DNA of 64,000 nt from Pseudomonas wuhanensis (GCF_030687395.1 NZ_CP117430.1:3782001-3846000), one strand, 5' to 3'; positions 1 through 9,683 are shown, counted from the stretch's first letter. Numbers and translations are program-made. Notes: generated by a model not told the origin, from the letters alone.

Positions 1-163
1 AAAAAACCGCAGGTCATTCCAGTCGAACATGAACCATCCTTGACGTTATGACGTTAACGACGCTGTCTGAAAACGCACAGCAGCTGCGCAAAAACTAACA
101 TTCTTTTAACGAAAGCTAACAACTAGGATGACCGACAACAAGAACAACAATACGAGGTCAGGG

Positions 164-1813
164 ATGCAGACTTCCCTTGATGAATACGACTACATCGTGG
201 TCGGTGCCGGCCCGGCCGGGTGTTTGCTGGCCAATCGACTGTCGGCCAACCCGCAACACCGCGTGTTGCTGCTCGAAGCCGGCGGCCGCGACAACTACCC
301 GTGGATTCACATCCCGGTGGGTTACCTGTTCTGCATCGGCAACCCGCGCACCGACTGGTGCTTCAAGACCGAAACGCAACCGGGCCTGCAAGGCCGCGCC
401 CTGAGCTACCCGCGGGGCAAGGTGCTTGGCGGCTGCTCCTCGATCAACGGCATGATCTACATGCGCGGCCAGGCTGGCGACTACGACGGCTGGGCGGCCG
501 AGGGCAATCTCGGCTGGGGCTGGCAAGACGTGCTGCCGCTGTTCAAACAGAGCGAAAACCATTTTGCCGGTGATTCGGAATTTCACGGTGCTGCCGGCGA
601 ATGGCGGATCGAGCGGCAACGCCTGTCGTGGCCGATCCTTGATGCCTTTCGCACCGCAGCCGAACAAAGCGGCATCGCCAGCATCGATGACTTCAACCAG
701 GGCGACAATGAAGGTTGCGGTTACTTCCAGGTCAATCAGAAGGCCGGGGTGCGCTGGAACGCGGCCAAGGCGTTTCTCAAACCAATCCGCCAGCGCGCCA
801 ATCTCACGGTGCTGACCGACGTTGAAGTCGACCGCGTGCTGCTGGAAAACGGCCGCGCCTCGGCGGTCAGCGCCCGTTGGCAAGATCAAGCGAAAACCTT
901 CAAGGCGCGCAAGGAAATCATCCTGTGTGCCGGCTCCGTCGGTTCACCGGGCATCCTCCAGCGTTCCGGCATCGGCCCTCGCCCGTTGCTGCAAAAACTC
1001 GGCATCGGTGTTGCCCATGAACTGCCCGGCGTGGGCGGTAACCTGCAGGATCACCTGCAACTGCGGCTGATCTACAAACTGGAAAACGCCCGCACCCTGA
1101 ACCAGATCGCCGGCACGCTGTGGGGCAAGATGGGCATGGGCCTGCGCTATCTGTATGACCGCAGCGGTCCGCTGTCCATGGCTCCGAGTCAACTCGGTGC
1201 CTTCGCGCGTTCGGGGCCGGAGCAGACCTCGGCCAACCTCGAATACCACGTGCAACCGTTGTCGCTGGAGCGTTTCGGCGAACCGCTGCACGCCTTTCCT
1301 GCCTTCACCGCATCGGTCTGTGATCTGCGCCCGCAAAGTCGTGGGCGCATAGACATTCGCTCCGCCGACCCGCGGGAAGCACCGCTGATTCAACCCAACT
1401 ATCTGAGCCATCCGCAAGACTTGCGGGTGGCAGCCGACGCGATCCGCCTGACCCGCCGCATCGTTTCCGCCCCCGCCTTGCAAGCGTTCAAACCGGTGGA
1501 GTACCTGCCCGGCGACAGCTTGCAGAGCGAAGAGCAATTGCACGAAGCCGCCGCCCGGATCGGCACGACGATTTTCCACCCGGTGGGCACCTGCCGGATG
1601 GGCAACGACGCGGACGCGGTGGTCGATGCCGAGTTGCGCGTCCACGGCATCCCCGGCCTGCGCATCGCCGATGCCTCGATCATGCCGCGCATCACCTCGG
1701 GCAACACCTGCTCGCCGACGTTGATGATCGCCGAGAAAGCCGCGCAGTTGATCCTCAACTCTGTTGTAAACACCAACCCTGTGGGAGCGGGCTTGCCCGC
1801 GATAGCGGTGTGA
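164..1813 (+). CDS. GMC-family FAD-dependent oxidoreductase (choline dehydrogenase-like)
   Basis: A glucose-methanol-choline oxidoreductase of 549 residues. Members oxidise an alcohol to an aldehyde or ketone with FAD, usually cytoplasmic or membrane-associated. The N-terminus has the FAD dinucleotide fold (YIVVGAGPAGCLLANRL), followed by the GMC signature region (GKVLGGCSSINGMIYMRG) and, near the C-terminus, the catalytic His segment FHPVGTCRMG. The start at 164 is preferred over the ATG at 128 because GAGG lies 6 bases upstream. The transporter gene next door on the same strand suggests a joint uptake-oxidation role, but the substrate is not readable. The last residues (NPVGAGLPAIAV) are encoded by a REP element that also supplies the stop codon. 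Confidence 0.9.
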   Translation: MQTSLDEYDYIVVGAGPAGCLLANRLSANPQHRVLLLEAGGRDNYPWIHIPVGYLFCIGNPRTDWCFKTETQPGLQGRALSYPRGKVLGGCSSINGMIYMRGQAGDYDGWAAEGNLGWGWQDVLPLFKQSENHFAGDSEFHGAAGEWRIERQRLSWPILDAFRTAAEQSGIASIDDFNQGDNEGCGYFQVNQKAGVRWNAAKAFLKPIRQRANLTVLTDVEVDRVLLENGRASAVSARWQDQAKTFKARKEIILCAGSVGSPGILQRSGIGPRPLLQKLGIGVAHELPGVGGNLQDHLQLRLIYKLENARTLNQIAGTLWGKMGMGLRYLYDRSGPLSMAPSQLGAFARSGPEQTSANLEYHVQPLSLERFGEPLHAFPAFTASVCDLRPQSRGRIDIRSADPREAPLIQPNYLSHPQDLRVAADAIRLTRRIVSAPALQAFKPVEYLPGDSLQSEEQLHEAAARIGTTIFHPVGTCRMGNDADAVVDAELRVHGIPGLRIADASIMPRITSGNTCSPTLMIAEKAAQLILNSVVNTNPVGAGLPAIAV

Positions 1814-1872
1814 CATTCAACATCACTGTTGACTGAACCACCGCCATCGCGGGCAAGCCCGCTCCCACAGGG
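1778..1872. repeat. REPIN (paired inverted REP), overlaps the GMC gene end
   Basis: Arm ctgtgggagcgggcttgccc at the left and its reverse complement at the right, separated by about 40 bases, form a long imperfect hairpin. Typical Pseudomonas intergenic REP pair. The left arm is translated as the C-terminal tail of the preceding gene. Confidence 0.92.
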
Positions 1873-1966
1873 ATTGCATAGATTCACGGACATCGAGCAT
1901 CACCCCCTACAAGGAACACGCAACACCAGTGGAACAACAAAAACAATCACTGTGAGGGATACCGAT

Positions 1967-3589
1967 ATGTCAGAACATGTTCAGACCCTGGAAGCCGTCC
2001 GCAGCGCGGGCACCAGTCAGGAAACCCAGAAAGTCATCTTCGCCTCGTCCCTGGGGACGGTGTTTGAGTGGTACGACTTTTTCCTCTACGGCGCCCTCGC
2101 GGCGGTCATCAGCAAACAGTTCTTCGCCGGGGTCAACGACACCACGGCGTTCATCTTCGCGCTGATGGCGTTTGCCGCCGGCTTCATCGTGCGGCCGTTC
2201 GGGGCGCTAGTGTTCGGACGCTTGGGGGACATGATCGGGCGTAAATACACGTTCCTCGCGACCATCGTCCTCATGGGCCTGGCAACCTTCTGCGTCGGTT
2301 TGCTGCCGACCTACGCGAGCATCGGCATCGCCGCGCCGATCATCCTCGTGGTGCTGCGCATGCTTCAGGGCCTGGCGCTGGGCGGTGAGTACGGCGGCGC
2401 TGCGACTTACGTCGCCGAACACGCGCCGATCGGCAAACGCGGTTTCCACACCAGCTGGATTCAGTCCACCGCCACCCTCGGCCTGTTGCTGTCGCTGCTG
2501 GTGGTGCTCGGCTGCCGCTACTTCACCGGCGACCAGTTCGAGGTGTGGGGCTGGCGTATTCCGTTCCTGCTGTCGATTGTACTGCTGGGCATATCCACCT
2601 GGATTCGCCTGAGCCTGCACGAGTCACCTGCGTTCGTGAAAATGAAAGAGGAAGGCAAGCTCTGCAAGTCGCCGTTGCGCGATTCCTTCGGCAAATGGGA
2701 AAACCTTAAAGTGGTGCTGATTGCCCTGTTCAGCATCAACGCCGGGCAAGCGGTGACCTTCTACGCGGCGCAGTTCTATGTGCTGTTCTTCCTCACCCAG
2801 TTCCTGAAAATGGACCCGGCCCTGGCCAACAGTCTGCTGATCGTCAGCGTGATCATCGGCGCGCCGTTCTTCATCTTTTTCGGCTGGCTGTCGGACAAGG
2901 TCGGGCGCAAACCGGTGCTGATGATCGGCCTGCTGCTGGCCACTGCGCTGTACTTCCCGATCTTCAAGTCCATCGCCCACTACGCCAACCCGGCCATCGA
3001 CCTGGCCAGCCGCCAGGCACCGATCACCGTGCTGGCCGACCCGGCCACCTGCACCTTCCAGTTCGACCCGGTGGGCAAGGCAAAATTTGATAGCCCGTGC
3101 GACAAGGTCAAAACCTTCCTGGTCAAACAGGGCCTGCCCTACAACAGCGCAGCGGCCCCGGCTGGCAGCGCCGTGCAGGTGAGCATTGGCGAGGTGAAAA
3201 TCGATGGCTACGACGAAGCGGCCCTGCGCGGTGCAGTAACCCTGGCCGGCTATCCGTCACAAGCCGACACCCAACAGATCAACAAACCCATGATCGTTGC
3301 GCTGATCGTCGCGCTGATCATCATCTCCGCCATGTGCTACGGCCCGCTGGCGGCGCTGATGGTCGAACTGTTCCCGACCCGCATCCGTTACACCTCGATG
3401 TCCCTGCCCTACCACATCGGCAACGGCTGGTTCGGTGGTTTCCTGCCGACGGTGTCGTTTGCCCTGGTGGTGTACACCGGGGACATTTTCTACGGGCTGT
3501 GGTACCCGGTGGTGATTACCGGGGTGAGCCTGGTGGTGGGGATGATGTGTTTGCGTGAGACGAAGAATGTGGATCTGGATAAAAACTGA
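1967..3589 (+). CDS. MFS transporter, metabolite:H+ symporter (MHS/ProP-like) family
   Basis: Major facilitator of 540 residues, inner membrane, probably proton-coupled uptake of a small organic acid or osmolyte. The MHS hallmark GTVFEWYDFFLYG sits near the N-terminus, followed by the RPFGALVFGRLGDMIGRK loop and a second loop GWLSDKVGRKPV. A hydrophilic insert of roughly 90 residues lies between two late membrane segments; it contains cysteines and looks periplasmic, which is unusual for the wider MFS but is seen in some MHS members. ATG 1967 is chosen because GAGGG lies 8 bases upstream; the open frame runs back to 1829 but that part overlaps the REP element. Probably cotranscribed with the GMC oxidoreductase despite the REPIN between them. 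Confidence 0.88.
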   Translation: MSEHVQTLEAVRSAGTSQETQKVIFASSLGTVFEWYDFFLYGALAAVISKQFFAGVNDTTAFIFALMAFAAGFIVRPFGALVFGRLGDMIGRKYTFLATIVLMGLATFCVGLLPTYASIGIAAPIILVVLRMLQGLALGGEYGGAATYVAEHAPIGKRGFHTSWIQSTATLGLLLSLLVVLGCRYFTGDQFEVWGWRIPFLLSIVLLGISTWIRLSLHESPAFVKMKEEGKLCKSPLRDSFGKWENLKVVLIALFSINAGQAVTFYAAQFYVLFFLTQFLKMDPALANSLLIVSVIIGAPFFIFFGWLSDKVGRKPVLMIGLLLATALYFPIFKSIAHYANPAIDLASRQAPITVLADPATCTFQFDPVGKAKFDSPCDKVKTFLVKQGLPYNSAAAPAGSAVQVSIGEVKIDGYDEAALRGAVTLAGYPSQADTQQINKPMIVALIVALIIISAMCYGPLAALMVELFPTRIRYTSMSLPYHIGNGWFGGFLPTVSFALVVYTGDIFYGLWYPVVITGVSLVVGMMCLRETKNVDLDKN

Positions 3590-3616
3590 CGACACAAACC
3601 TCTAGCGAAATCTTAC

Positions 3617-3780
3617 CTGTGGGAGCGAGCTTACCTGTGGCGAGGGGGCTTGCCCCCGCTGGGTCGCGAAGCGGCCCTGAAACCTTACTCGGTGTGTCAG
3701 GTACGCCGCGATTGCAGGTTCTGCGACTGCTGTGCAGCCGAACGGGGCGATGCGGCGTTCCGACAAGCCCCCTCGCCACA
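3617..3780. repeat. REP-like palindromic repeat (gtggcgagggggcttgccccc type)
   Basis: Left arm tgtggcgagggggcttgccc near 3636 pairs with caagccccctcgccaca at 3764-3780. A half-arm of the other REP family (tgtgggagcgagctt) precedes it. It separates the MFS gene from the convergent DUF427 gene. Confidence 0.85.
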
Positions 3781-3794
3781 ATGTGTTCTACACA

Positions 3795-4157
3795 TCAGGT
3801 TTTGAGCACCTCAAACGTCACTTCGTCAGGATAGAACGCCACATACCCGCCAATCTGCGCAACCGACACCTTGGGGTGCTCATAGCTCCATACCGCATTG
3901 GCACTTTCATGCCCGGGGATTTGCAGGCTGAAATAGCTGGCATCGCCCTTGTACGGGCAATAGCTGGTGTGGTCGGTGCGGGCGAAATACTGTTCGGCGA
4001 TGTCCTCCCGCGGGATGTAGTACACCGGAGGATAATTGGTCTCATGCATGACCAGCGCGCGAGTGGACGACGCCACTTGAATGCCATGGAACTTCACCAC
4101 CACGCAACCGGGTTGAGGCTCGATGGTGATGGGTTTACCGGGACCAGGGGCTTTCAT
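3795..4157 (-). CDS. DUF427 domain protein
   Basis: A 120-residue protein matching the DUF427 family in length and conserved core (YYIPREDI, TSYCPYKGDASYFSL, NAVWSYEHP). The family has a small beta-barrel fold and no settled biochemical role; a nucleotidyltransferase link has been proposed for some members. ATG 4157 has GAGGAA upstream. No signal peptide is visible, so it is probably cytoplasmic. It is a single gene convergent with the MFS transporter. Confidence 0.85.
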   Translation of the reverse strand: MKAPGPGKPITIEPQPGCVVVKFHGIQVASSTRALVMHETNYPPVYYIPREDIAEQYFARTDHTSYCPYKGDASYFSLQIPGHESANAVWSYEHPKVSVAQIGGYVAFYPDEVTFEVLKT

Positions 4158-4307
4158 GGATAGGTTCCTCTGCTGCTGTTGCGCTGTATCCGTGACCCAT
4201 CAGGTATACCCCATGTTTTAGCATCGCGAGCACTTCACAGCCGAACGGAGCTTGCTTGCGCTACAGTGAAGCCCCCAAAACAGCATGCCCTAAACCTGGA
4301 GAGCAGC

Positions 4308-4637
4308 ATGGACATTGCCAACATCCCCTTCGGCACCACCGACTGGTCGCAAATCGATCCCACCGAACACCCGGGCGAGACCGGCAGCGCCCTATGGCGC
4401 ACCCAACAGTTCGGCGCGATTCGCGCGCGTATCGTCGAATACACGCCGGGGTATCTGGCCGATCACTGGTGCTCAAAGGGGCATGTGCTGTTTTGTCTGG
4501 AGGGGGAATTGCACACTGAACTGGAAGACGGTCGAGTCTTCGTTCTCACGCCGGGCATGAGCTATCAAGTGGCTGACAATGCCGAAGCACATCGTTCATC
4601 CACTGCCATTGGCGCCAGGTTGTTTGTGGTGGACTGA
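4308..4637 (+). CDS. Small cupin-fold protein (DHCW-motif cupin type)
   Basis: A 109-residue single-domain cupin. The segment ADHWCSKGHVLFCLEGEL resembles the small DHCW-motif cupins, followed by the second cupin strand (VFVLTPGMSYQVADN). Such proteins bind a metal or small ligand in a beta-barrel; no reaction can be assigned. The start at ATG 4308 follows a GGAGAG stretch. The open frame runs back to 4179, but the extension has no ribosome site and reads as intergenic sequence. Confidence 0.8.
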   Translation: MDIANIPFGTTDWSQIDPTEHPGETGSALWRTQQFGAIRARIVEYTPGYLADHWCSKGHVLFCLEGELHTELEDGRVFVLTPGMSYQVADNAEAHRSSTAIGARLFVVD

Positions 4638-4749
4638 CCACTGTCATCAACCGCAACAGCTTAAGCTGTACATCCATACAGATAAAGATTGATCCATCGC
4701 TCATCAGCCGCCATTCTGTGCACCTCTCGAACACTGATCGATGGTGGTT

Positions 4750-6699
4750 ATGCAGCTGTACCTCTGTGAAAAACCTTCCCAGGCCAAAGACATCGCGGCC
4801 GTGCTCGGCGCCAAGCGTCGGGGCGACGGCTGCTGGCTGGGAACGGGCGTCACGGTAACCTGGTGCATCGGCCATCTGCTGGAAACTGCACCACCAGATG
4901 CCTATGACGCGCGTTACAAGCGGTGGGTGCTGGCGGATCTGCCGATCATTCCCGAAAAATGGAAGATGACCGTCAAACCGCGCACGGCCAGCCAATACAA
5001 AGCGGTCAAACGCTTGCTCGGCGAGGCCAGTGAACTGGTGATTGCCACCGACGCCGACCGTGAGGGCGAAATGATCGCCCGGGAACTGGTGGAGCATTGC
5101 CGTTATCGCGGGCCGATCCGGCGATTGTGGCTGTCGGCGCTGGACGATGCGTCGATCCGCAAGGCACTGGCGGCGCTAAAGCCCGGGGCCGATACATTCA
5201 GCCTCTATCATTCGGCATTGGGCCGTTCCCGGGCCGACTGGTTGATCGGGATGAACATGAGTCGGCTGTTCACCCTGCTGGGGCGTCAATCCGGCTATCA
5301 GGGTGTACTGCCGGTCGGCCGGGTACAAACGCCGACCTTGCGCCTGGTGGTGGATCGCGACCGCAGCATTGCCGATTTCGTCCCGGTCGCTTATTGGGCG
5401 ATCGATGTGCAACTGCTGCACGACGGCACCGCGTTCACCGCCCAGTGGCGTGCAGCCTCCGACGCTTGCGACGATCAAGACCGTTGCCTTAATCAGGCGC
5501 TGGCTCAGAAAGCGGCTACGGCCATTAGAGGTGCGGCGAGCGCGCGGGTGATCAAACTGCGCACCGAACGGATGCGCGAAGTCGCGCCTTTGCCGTTCGA
5601 TCTGGGCACGTTGCAAGAAGTCTGTTCGAAGAAGCTCGGGCTGGGCGCTCAGGAAACCCTCGATATCGCCCAAGCGCTGTACGAAACCCACAAAGTCATC
5701 ACCTACCCACGCAGCGACTGTGGTTATCTACCGCTGAGTCAGCACAGCGAAGCCCCAGGTATTCTTGCTGCGCTGAGGCAGGCCGACCCGGCCCTCAACG
5801 CCTTGCACAATTACCTGGAACCCCAGCGCCGCTCACGGGCCTGGAACGATGCCAAGGTCAGCGCTCACCACGGCATCATTCCCACGGCGGCGGCGAAAAA
5901 CCTCGACCGCCTGGTAGGCAAGCAACGGGCGGTCTACACCCTGATTCGTGCGCGTTACCTGGCGCAGTTCCTGCCCAACCATGAATACGACCGGACCCAG
6001 GCCGACTTCGACTGTGCCGGTGAAGCCTTGCGCGCCGTGGGCAAGCAGATTGTCGAGCCCGGCTGGAAACGCGCCCTGCCCGAGGCCCTCGCGCCTGCCA
6101 AGGGCCGCGAAGCACCGGCACCGCAAACACTGCCGGCACTGGCCGAAGGGCGTGACTGCGCGGTGGCCGATGTGAAGCTCAAGGACCTCTGGACACAGCC
6201 ACCCAAGCCGTTCACCGAAGGCGATCTGATCAAGGCGATGAAGAACGTCGCCAAACTGGTGGAAGATCCGCTGCTCAAGCAAAAGCTCAAGGACACCACC
6301 GGCATCGGTACCGAAGCCACCCGCGCCTCGATCATCCAGGGCCTGCTGGACCGCGGCTACCTGATCAAGAACGGCAAGGCCCTGGCCGCGACGCCGGCAG
6401 CGTTCAGTCTGATCGACGCCGTGCCGCGCGCGATTGCCGATCCCGGTACCACGGCAATCTGGGAACAGGCCCTGGACATGGTGCAGAGCGGTGAAATGAG
6501 CCTGGAAGAGTTCGTCACCAAACAAGCTGCGTGGATGAGCAAGCAGGTAGCACGTTGCGCCGGCCTGAACCTGACCATCAGCGGGCCGGCAAGCCCGGCC
6601 GGGCGTGGCGCCACACCGTGGAAAAACAAACGCAAACCGGCCAAACGCAAACCTTCGACCGGCACCAAACGCGCGGCTAAACCGGTGAGCAAGTCTTAA
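4750..6699 (+). CDS. topB: DNA topoisomerase III
   Basis: Type IA topoisomerase of 649 residues that cuts one strand through a tyrosyl-DNA bond and decatenates recombination or replication intermediates. The TOPRIM domain starts with LYLCEKPSQAKDIA and includes the acidic DADREGE motif. GRSRADWLIGMN marks the next conserved block, and the catalytic tyrosine is in VITYPRSDCGY (about residue 319, equivalent to Tyr328 in E. coli). The C-terminus is basic (KNKRKPAKRKPS). The start could be 4741 or 4750; the latter matches the family N-terminus. Length agrees with E. coli TopB (about 653). Confidence 0.95.
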   Translation: MQLYLCEKPSQAKDIAAVLGAKRRGDGCWLGTGVTVTWCIGHLLETAPPDAYDARYKRWVLADLPIIPEKWKMTVKPRTASQYKAVKRLLGEASELVIATDADREGEMIARELVEHCRYRGPIRRLWLSALDDASIRKALAALKPGADTFSLYHSALGRSRADWLIGMNMSRLFTLLGRQSGYQGVLPVGRVQTPTLRLVVDRDRSIADFVPVAYWAIDVQLLHDGTAFTAQWRAASDACDDQDRCLNQALAQKAATAIRGAASARVIKLRTERMREVAPLPFDLGTLQEVCSKKLGLGAQETLDIAQALYETHKVITYPRSDCGYLPLSQHSEAPGILAALRQADPALNALHNYLEPQRRSRAWNDAKVSAHHGIIPTAAAKNLDRLVGKQRAVYTLIRARYLAQFLPNHEYDRTQADFDCAGEALRAVGKQIVEPGWKRALPEALAPAKGREAPAPQTLPALAEGRDCAVADVKLKDLWTQPPKPFTEGDLIKAMKNVAKLVEDPLLKQKLKDTTGIGTEATRASIIQGLLDRGYLIKNGKALAATPAAFSLIDAVPRAIADPGTTAIWEQALDMVQSGEMSLEEFVTKQAAWMSKQVARCAGLNLTISGPASPAGRGATPWKNKRKPAKRKPSTGTKRAAKPVSKS

Positions 6700-6722
6700 G
6701 GCACTTGCAACGAATCGAAACC

Positions 6723-6809
6723 TGTAGGAGCGTGGCTTGCCCGCGAAGAAGTTACCGCGGTTTTCGGGTATTACGCGTTATCGTTCTTCGCGGGCAAGCC
6801 TCGCTCCTA
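6723..6809. repeat. REPIN
   Basis: Arms taggagcgtggcttgcccgc and gcgggcaagcctcgctccta face each other across about 45 bases, with nested gaagaa/ttcttc pairing. Confidence 0.9.
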
Positions 6810-6860
6810 AAGGTTCTGCGGCGCATCAGGCAACAGCCCTGCTTTCTGAAAGGTACGACC

Positions 6861-7397
6861 ATGGTGACAATCAGAAGCCAGCCCTCAATAGAACTTCACG
6901 CCGCTCAGCGCGACGAACTGGAAACCATCGAAAACCTGATGCAGTTCTACATCTACGACTTCAGCGAATGGCTGCCGCTGAAACTCGGGGATCATGGCTT
7001 CTTCAACATCCAGCCCAAGCTTGATTACTGGCGCAACCCGGCAACCAAGCCGTTTCTGATCAAGGTTGACGGCGAGCTTGCCGGTTTTGTGATCGTGGAT
7101 AACGAAACCCACATCGTCGGCGCCGAGCACAACATCGGCTACTTTTTTGTCAGTCGACGCTTTCGTGGCCAAGGCGTCGCGAAGTTTGTCGTCTCTGCCC
7201 TCTTGAACCGGTTCCCCGGTCAATGGCAGATTTTCCACATCGATGCCAACCAGCCTGCACGGCTGTTCTGGGCCAGGGTGATACCTGATCTCACGGGCGG
7301 CGAATTCACCCTGCATCACCTGCCGATCGATGGTTATCCGTGTACCGTTTACCGCTTTAAAAGATCGCAGCCTTCGGCACCCGTACAAACTCCGTAG
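6861..7397 (+). CDS. GNAT-family acetyltransferase
   Basis: A 178-residue protein with a GCN5-related N-acetyltransferase core: AGFVIVDNETH, then IGYFFVSRRFRGQGVAKFVV, which carries the R/Q-x-x-G-x-G/A acetyl-CoA loop, and a final NQPARLFWARV segment. The acceptor is unknown. ATG 6861 is chosen with GAAAGG upstream; the open frame back to 6705 crosses a REPIN and is not credible as coding. The stop codon TAG lies inside the left arm of the next REPIN. Confidence 0.85.
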   Translation: MVTIRSQPSIELHAAQRDELETIENLMQFYIYDFSEWLPLKLGDHGFFNIQPKLDYWRNPATKPFLIKVDGELAGFVIVDNETHIVGAEHNIGYFFVSRRFRGQGVAKFVVSALLNRFPGQWQIFHIDANQPARLFWARVIPDLTGGEFTLHHLPIDGYPCTVYRFKRSQPSAPVQTP

Positions 7398-7481
7398 GAG
7401 CGAGGCCCCGCGAAGAACGATGACGCGGTCCTGCCGTTTGTCCGTGTGATGGCTTTCGCGGGCAAGCCTCGCTCCTACGGG
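7392..7481. repeat. REPIN overlapping the acetyltransferase stop codon
   Basis: ccgtaggagcgaggccccgcg and its partner gcgggcaagcctcgctcctacgg form an inverted pair. The TAG stop of the upstream gene is part of the left arm. Confidence 0.88.
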
Positions 7482-8005
7482 CCGGCGTGCCAGCCACGCC
7501 TGACTTTCTAATTCCAAAACCACTTTGTCCGACAATATGTAGTGAGCAAAAATAATCACTACAAAACCGTTGACGCCTCCGATTTGCCCTTGCATGATGC
7601 AGACATCTCCCCGATCGGGAGTACAGGCAACACGTTTGAGCAAGCTCGTCTGACCGCCGAGCTGTTTTTCCCGGATACACGCTGCCCACAAGGCAGATTG
7701 AAGAAGCTGACCTGGCCTGAACGTCCAGTACAAGGGCGAGAAGCGCTGGCGATCAATCCTCATGAAGCTTGTGGCCGACCCTGAAAATGTCGGCAGTGGC
7801 CTCCAGGTTTTCGCTGCTTCTCTTCGTTGTGACGCTATTGCGTAGCAGTTATTCAACACGACTACATGCAACAGACGCGGGACCCCGTCGTATTGACGGC
7901 CGACCGCTGACGTCCTGGTTTCGGTGCCAGGGATCAACTAACCGATGGGCTACTTGTATTAGCGAATCAACTTTGAAAGATCACCAAATGGTCAAGGGGC
8001 TTACA
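7482..8005. other. Intergenic stretch with no convincing gene
   Basis: Several short open frames exist on both strands but none has a recognisable domain or a good ribosome site. The only usable signal is the AAGGGGC upstream of the next gene. Confidence 0.6.
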
Positions 8006-8335
8006 ATGAATCTGAACAATCAACCTACTATCGATGAACTGGCTCGCTTGTTCGCTGCGCAAAAAGACAGCCAGGACAGCCATATTCTGTGGATCAGCAA
8101 ATCGGGCCAGGTTCATATCGACTGCCTGTCGCCCCATGCCCACGAAGAAGAATTCGACCGCAGCAACCAGAACCTGCTCGCCCGACTGAAGATGTACCGT
8201 CGCGGCCAGGGTTATGTCGGCAAGAAAGCCGCGGCCGACAAGGACTTCATCGGTAATGTGCTGCAAACGCTGAAACAGGCGTGGGCATCGATGCAGAACC
8301 AGAACGAAGTTCGGGTGATTGATCGGTTGTATTGA
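8006..8335 (+). CDS. Conserved small protein of unknown function
   Basis: A 109-residue hydrophilic protein, probably cytoplasmic, with no signal peptide or membrane segment. The C-terminal half is charged and probably helical (NLLARLKMYRRGQGYVG). I do not recognise a family. The ATG at 8006 follows AAGGGGC at good spacing and the gene is closed by a strong intrinsic terminator 20 bases after the stop, so it is very likely a real single-gene unit. The longer frame from 7769 lacks support. Confidence 0.75.
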   Translation: MNLNNQPTIDELARLFAAQKDSQDSHILWISKSGQVHIDCLSPHAHEEEFDRSNQNLLARLKMYRRGQGYVGKKAAADKDFIGNVLQTLKQAWASMQNQNEVRVIDRLY

Positions 8336-8357
8336 TATCCCCTCTCAGTAAAGAAAG

Positions 8358-8391
8358 AAGGCCCCGCTCGGAATATCGAGCGGGGCCTTTT
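8358..8391 (+). terminator. Rho-independent terminator
   Basis: Stem aaggccccgctcg / cgagcggggcctttt with a 6-base loop and a U-run, directly after the small protein gene. Confidence 0.92.
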
Positions 8392-8461
8392 CGTTTGTCT
8401 CGTGCGCACCAAACAAAGCTATGGTTAACCCTATGCCCTGCTGGATCTCTGGAGGCTTGCG

Positions 8462-8761
8462 ATGAACAACATCCTGATATTCATAGTGCTCGCGATGGCG
8501 AATGTTGCCCATGCGAACACCCTCCCTGGTATTCCCTCATTCGATGTGGACTGCCCCGGTAAAGTCGTCGTCCATGCGGATCAGGACGGCCCGGTATTGA
8601 TCAACAGTAAAGAGGCGGTAACCAAAGCCATCAACGATCGCCGTTTCGAAGCCAGGGGTTCGGGCATCACGATCTCGATCATCCTCGCCGATGACGATTC
8701 GGTGACCGTGTCCTCCACCGGCAAGGCTCCCAATGGGGTGTGTCAATCAGTGGATGACTGA
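8462..8761 (+). CDS. Small secreted protein of unknown function
   Basis: A 99-residue protein with a short signal peptide (MNNILIFIVLAMANVAHA, cleavage likely after AHA). The mature part of about 81 residues has two cysteines (VDCPGK near the start, GVCQSVDD at the end) that could form a periplasmic disulfide. CTGGAGG precedes the ATG. The 3' end overlaps the convergent cynR gene by 19 bases. No family recognised. Confidence 0.72.
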   Translation: MNNILIFIVLAMANVAHANTLPGIPSFDVDCPGKVVVHADQDGPVLINSKEAVTKAINDRRFEARGSGITISIILADDDSVTVSSTGKAPNGVCQSVDD

Positions 8762-9654
8762 CTGTTCGCCGACTCGACTGCAGCCGCGCCCATTACCAGC
8801 TCCATAAAGGCCACAGACGCCGCACTGTGGTAGTTGTTTTTGCGCCGAAGCAGCGCGGCCCCTCGGTTGGGCGCCTCCCCCAACAGCGGAATTTTGCGCA
8901 ATGCCCGCTCCGCTGTGGCGATGGGTTCCGGCAGGATGGTGGCCATCGGCGCGTGACGAATGACCTCTAACAGCGTACTCACCGAGTTCACCTCGATCGC
9001 CACTTTGGGCGTGATGTTCTGTTGCCGAAAATACCCGTCAATGGAGGATCGGGTGATGAAGTCCGGCGTCAGCAACGCGAAATCCAGTTGCGCCACCTCC
9101 TTTGGCGAGAGCGGGTTCTGGCGCTCGTACAACGGATGACCAAGCCCGACCATCACCCCCAAGGTCTCGACAAATGCCGGCACGCACTCGATGTCGGGGC
9201 TCCTCACCGGGGTAAAGGCGATGGCGATGTCCAGCGAGTCATCGAGCAAACCGGCCTCGATGTCATCCATCGATAACTCGAAAATCTGCAGATGGATGTT
9301 CGGAAACTTCGCCACGTAGTCGCGCACTAGCGGCCCCACCAGATACGCCATGAACGTCGGCGTCATGGCCAATCGCAAGCTGCCGCGAGACAAATCCTTC
9401 ACGTCATGCAGCGCGCGCTTCCCCGCTTCAAGTTCCACCAGTACCCGACGGGCACTTTCGATATAAGCCAGCCCCGCATCGGTCGGTTTGACCGTGCGCG
9501 AAGTTCGGTCGAACAGGTTGACGCCCAAGGTTTCCTCCAGTTGCCGGATCTGCTGGGACAGCGTCGGTTGAGAGACATGCAACACCTCGGCGGCGCGGGT
9601 GAAGCCGCCGTGGTCGGCGACTGCCAGCAAGTAGCGCAAATGTCGGAGCAGCAT
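8743..9654 (-). CDS. cynR: LysR-type transcriptional regulator CynR
   Basis: A 303-residue LysR regulator with an N-terminal winged helix ([39 protein letters not shown]) and a substrate-binding C-terminal half. It is divergent from cynS with about 117 bases between, the classic arrangement in which CynR activates the cyanate genes in response to cyanate and represses its own. ATG 9654 is used; a GTG two codons upstream is an alternative. Confidence 0.88.
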   Translation of the reverse strand: MLLRHLRYLLAVADHGGFTRAAEVLHVSQPTLSQQIRQLEETLGVNLFDRTSRTVKPTDAGLAYIESARRVLVELEAGKRALHDVKDLSRGSLRLAMTPTFMAYLVGPLVRDYVAKFPNIHLQIFELSMDDIEAGLLDDSLDIAIAFTPVRSPDIECVPAFVETLGVMVGLGHPLYERQNPLSPKEVAQLDFALLTPDFITRSSIDGYFRQQNITPKVAIEVNSVSTLLEVIRHAPMATILPEPIATAERALRKIPLLGEAPNRGAALLRRKNNYHSAASVAFMELVMGAAAVESANSQSSTD

Positions 9655-9683
9655 GGGCACACCATCTATAGGCAGGACTTATG

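Noticed and set aside
1778..1872. CRISPR-like repetition considered for the repeated arms
   Set aside because: Copies are dispersed, paired head-to-head and lack regular spacers or cas genes; they are REP elements.
7542..7784. 80-residue plus-strand frame
   Set aside because: GTG start without ribosome site, no domain, between REPIN and a well-supported gene.
6885..7937. 350-residue minus-strand open frame
   Set aside because: Opposes the acetyltransferase gene and two repeat arms, has no domain and no ribosome site.
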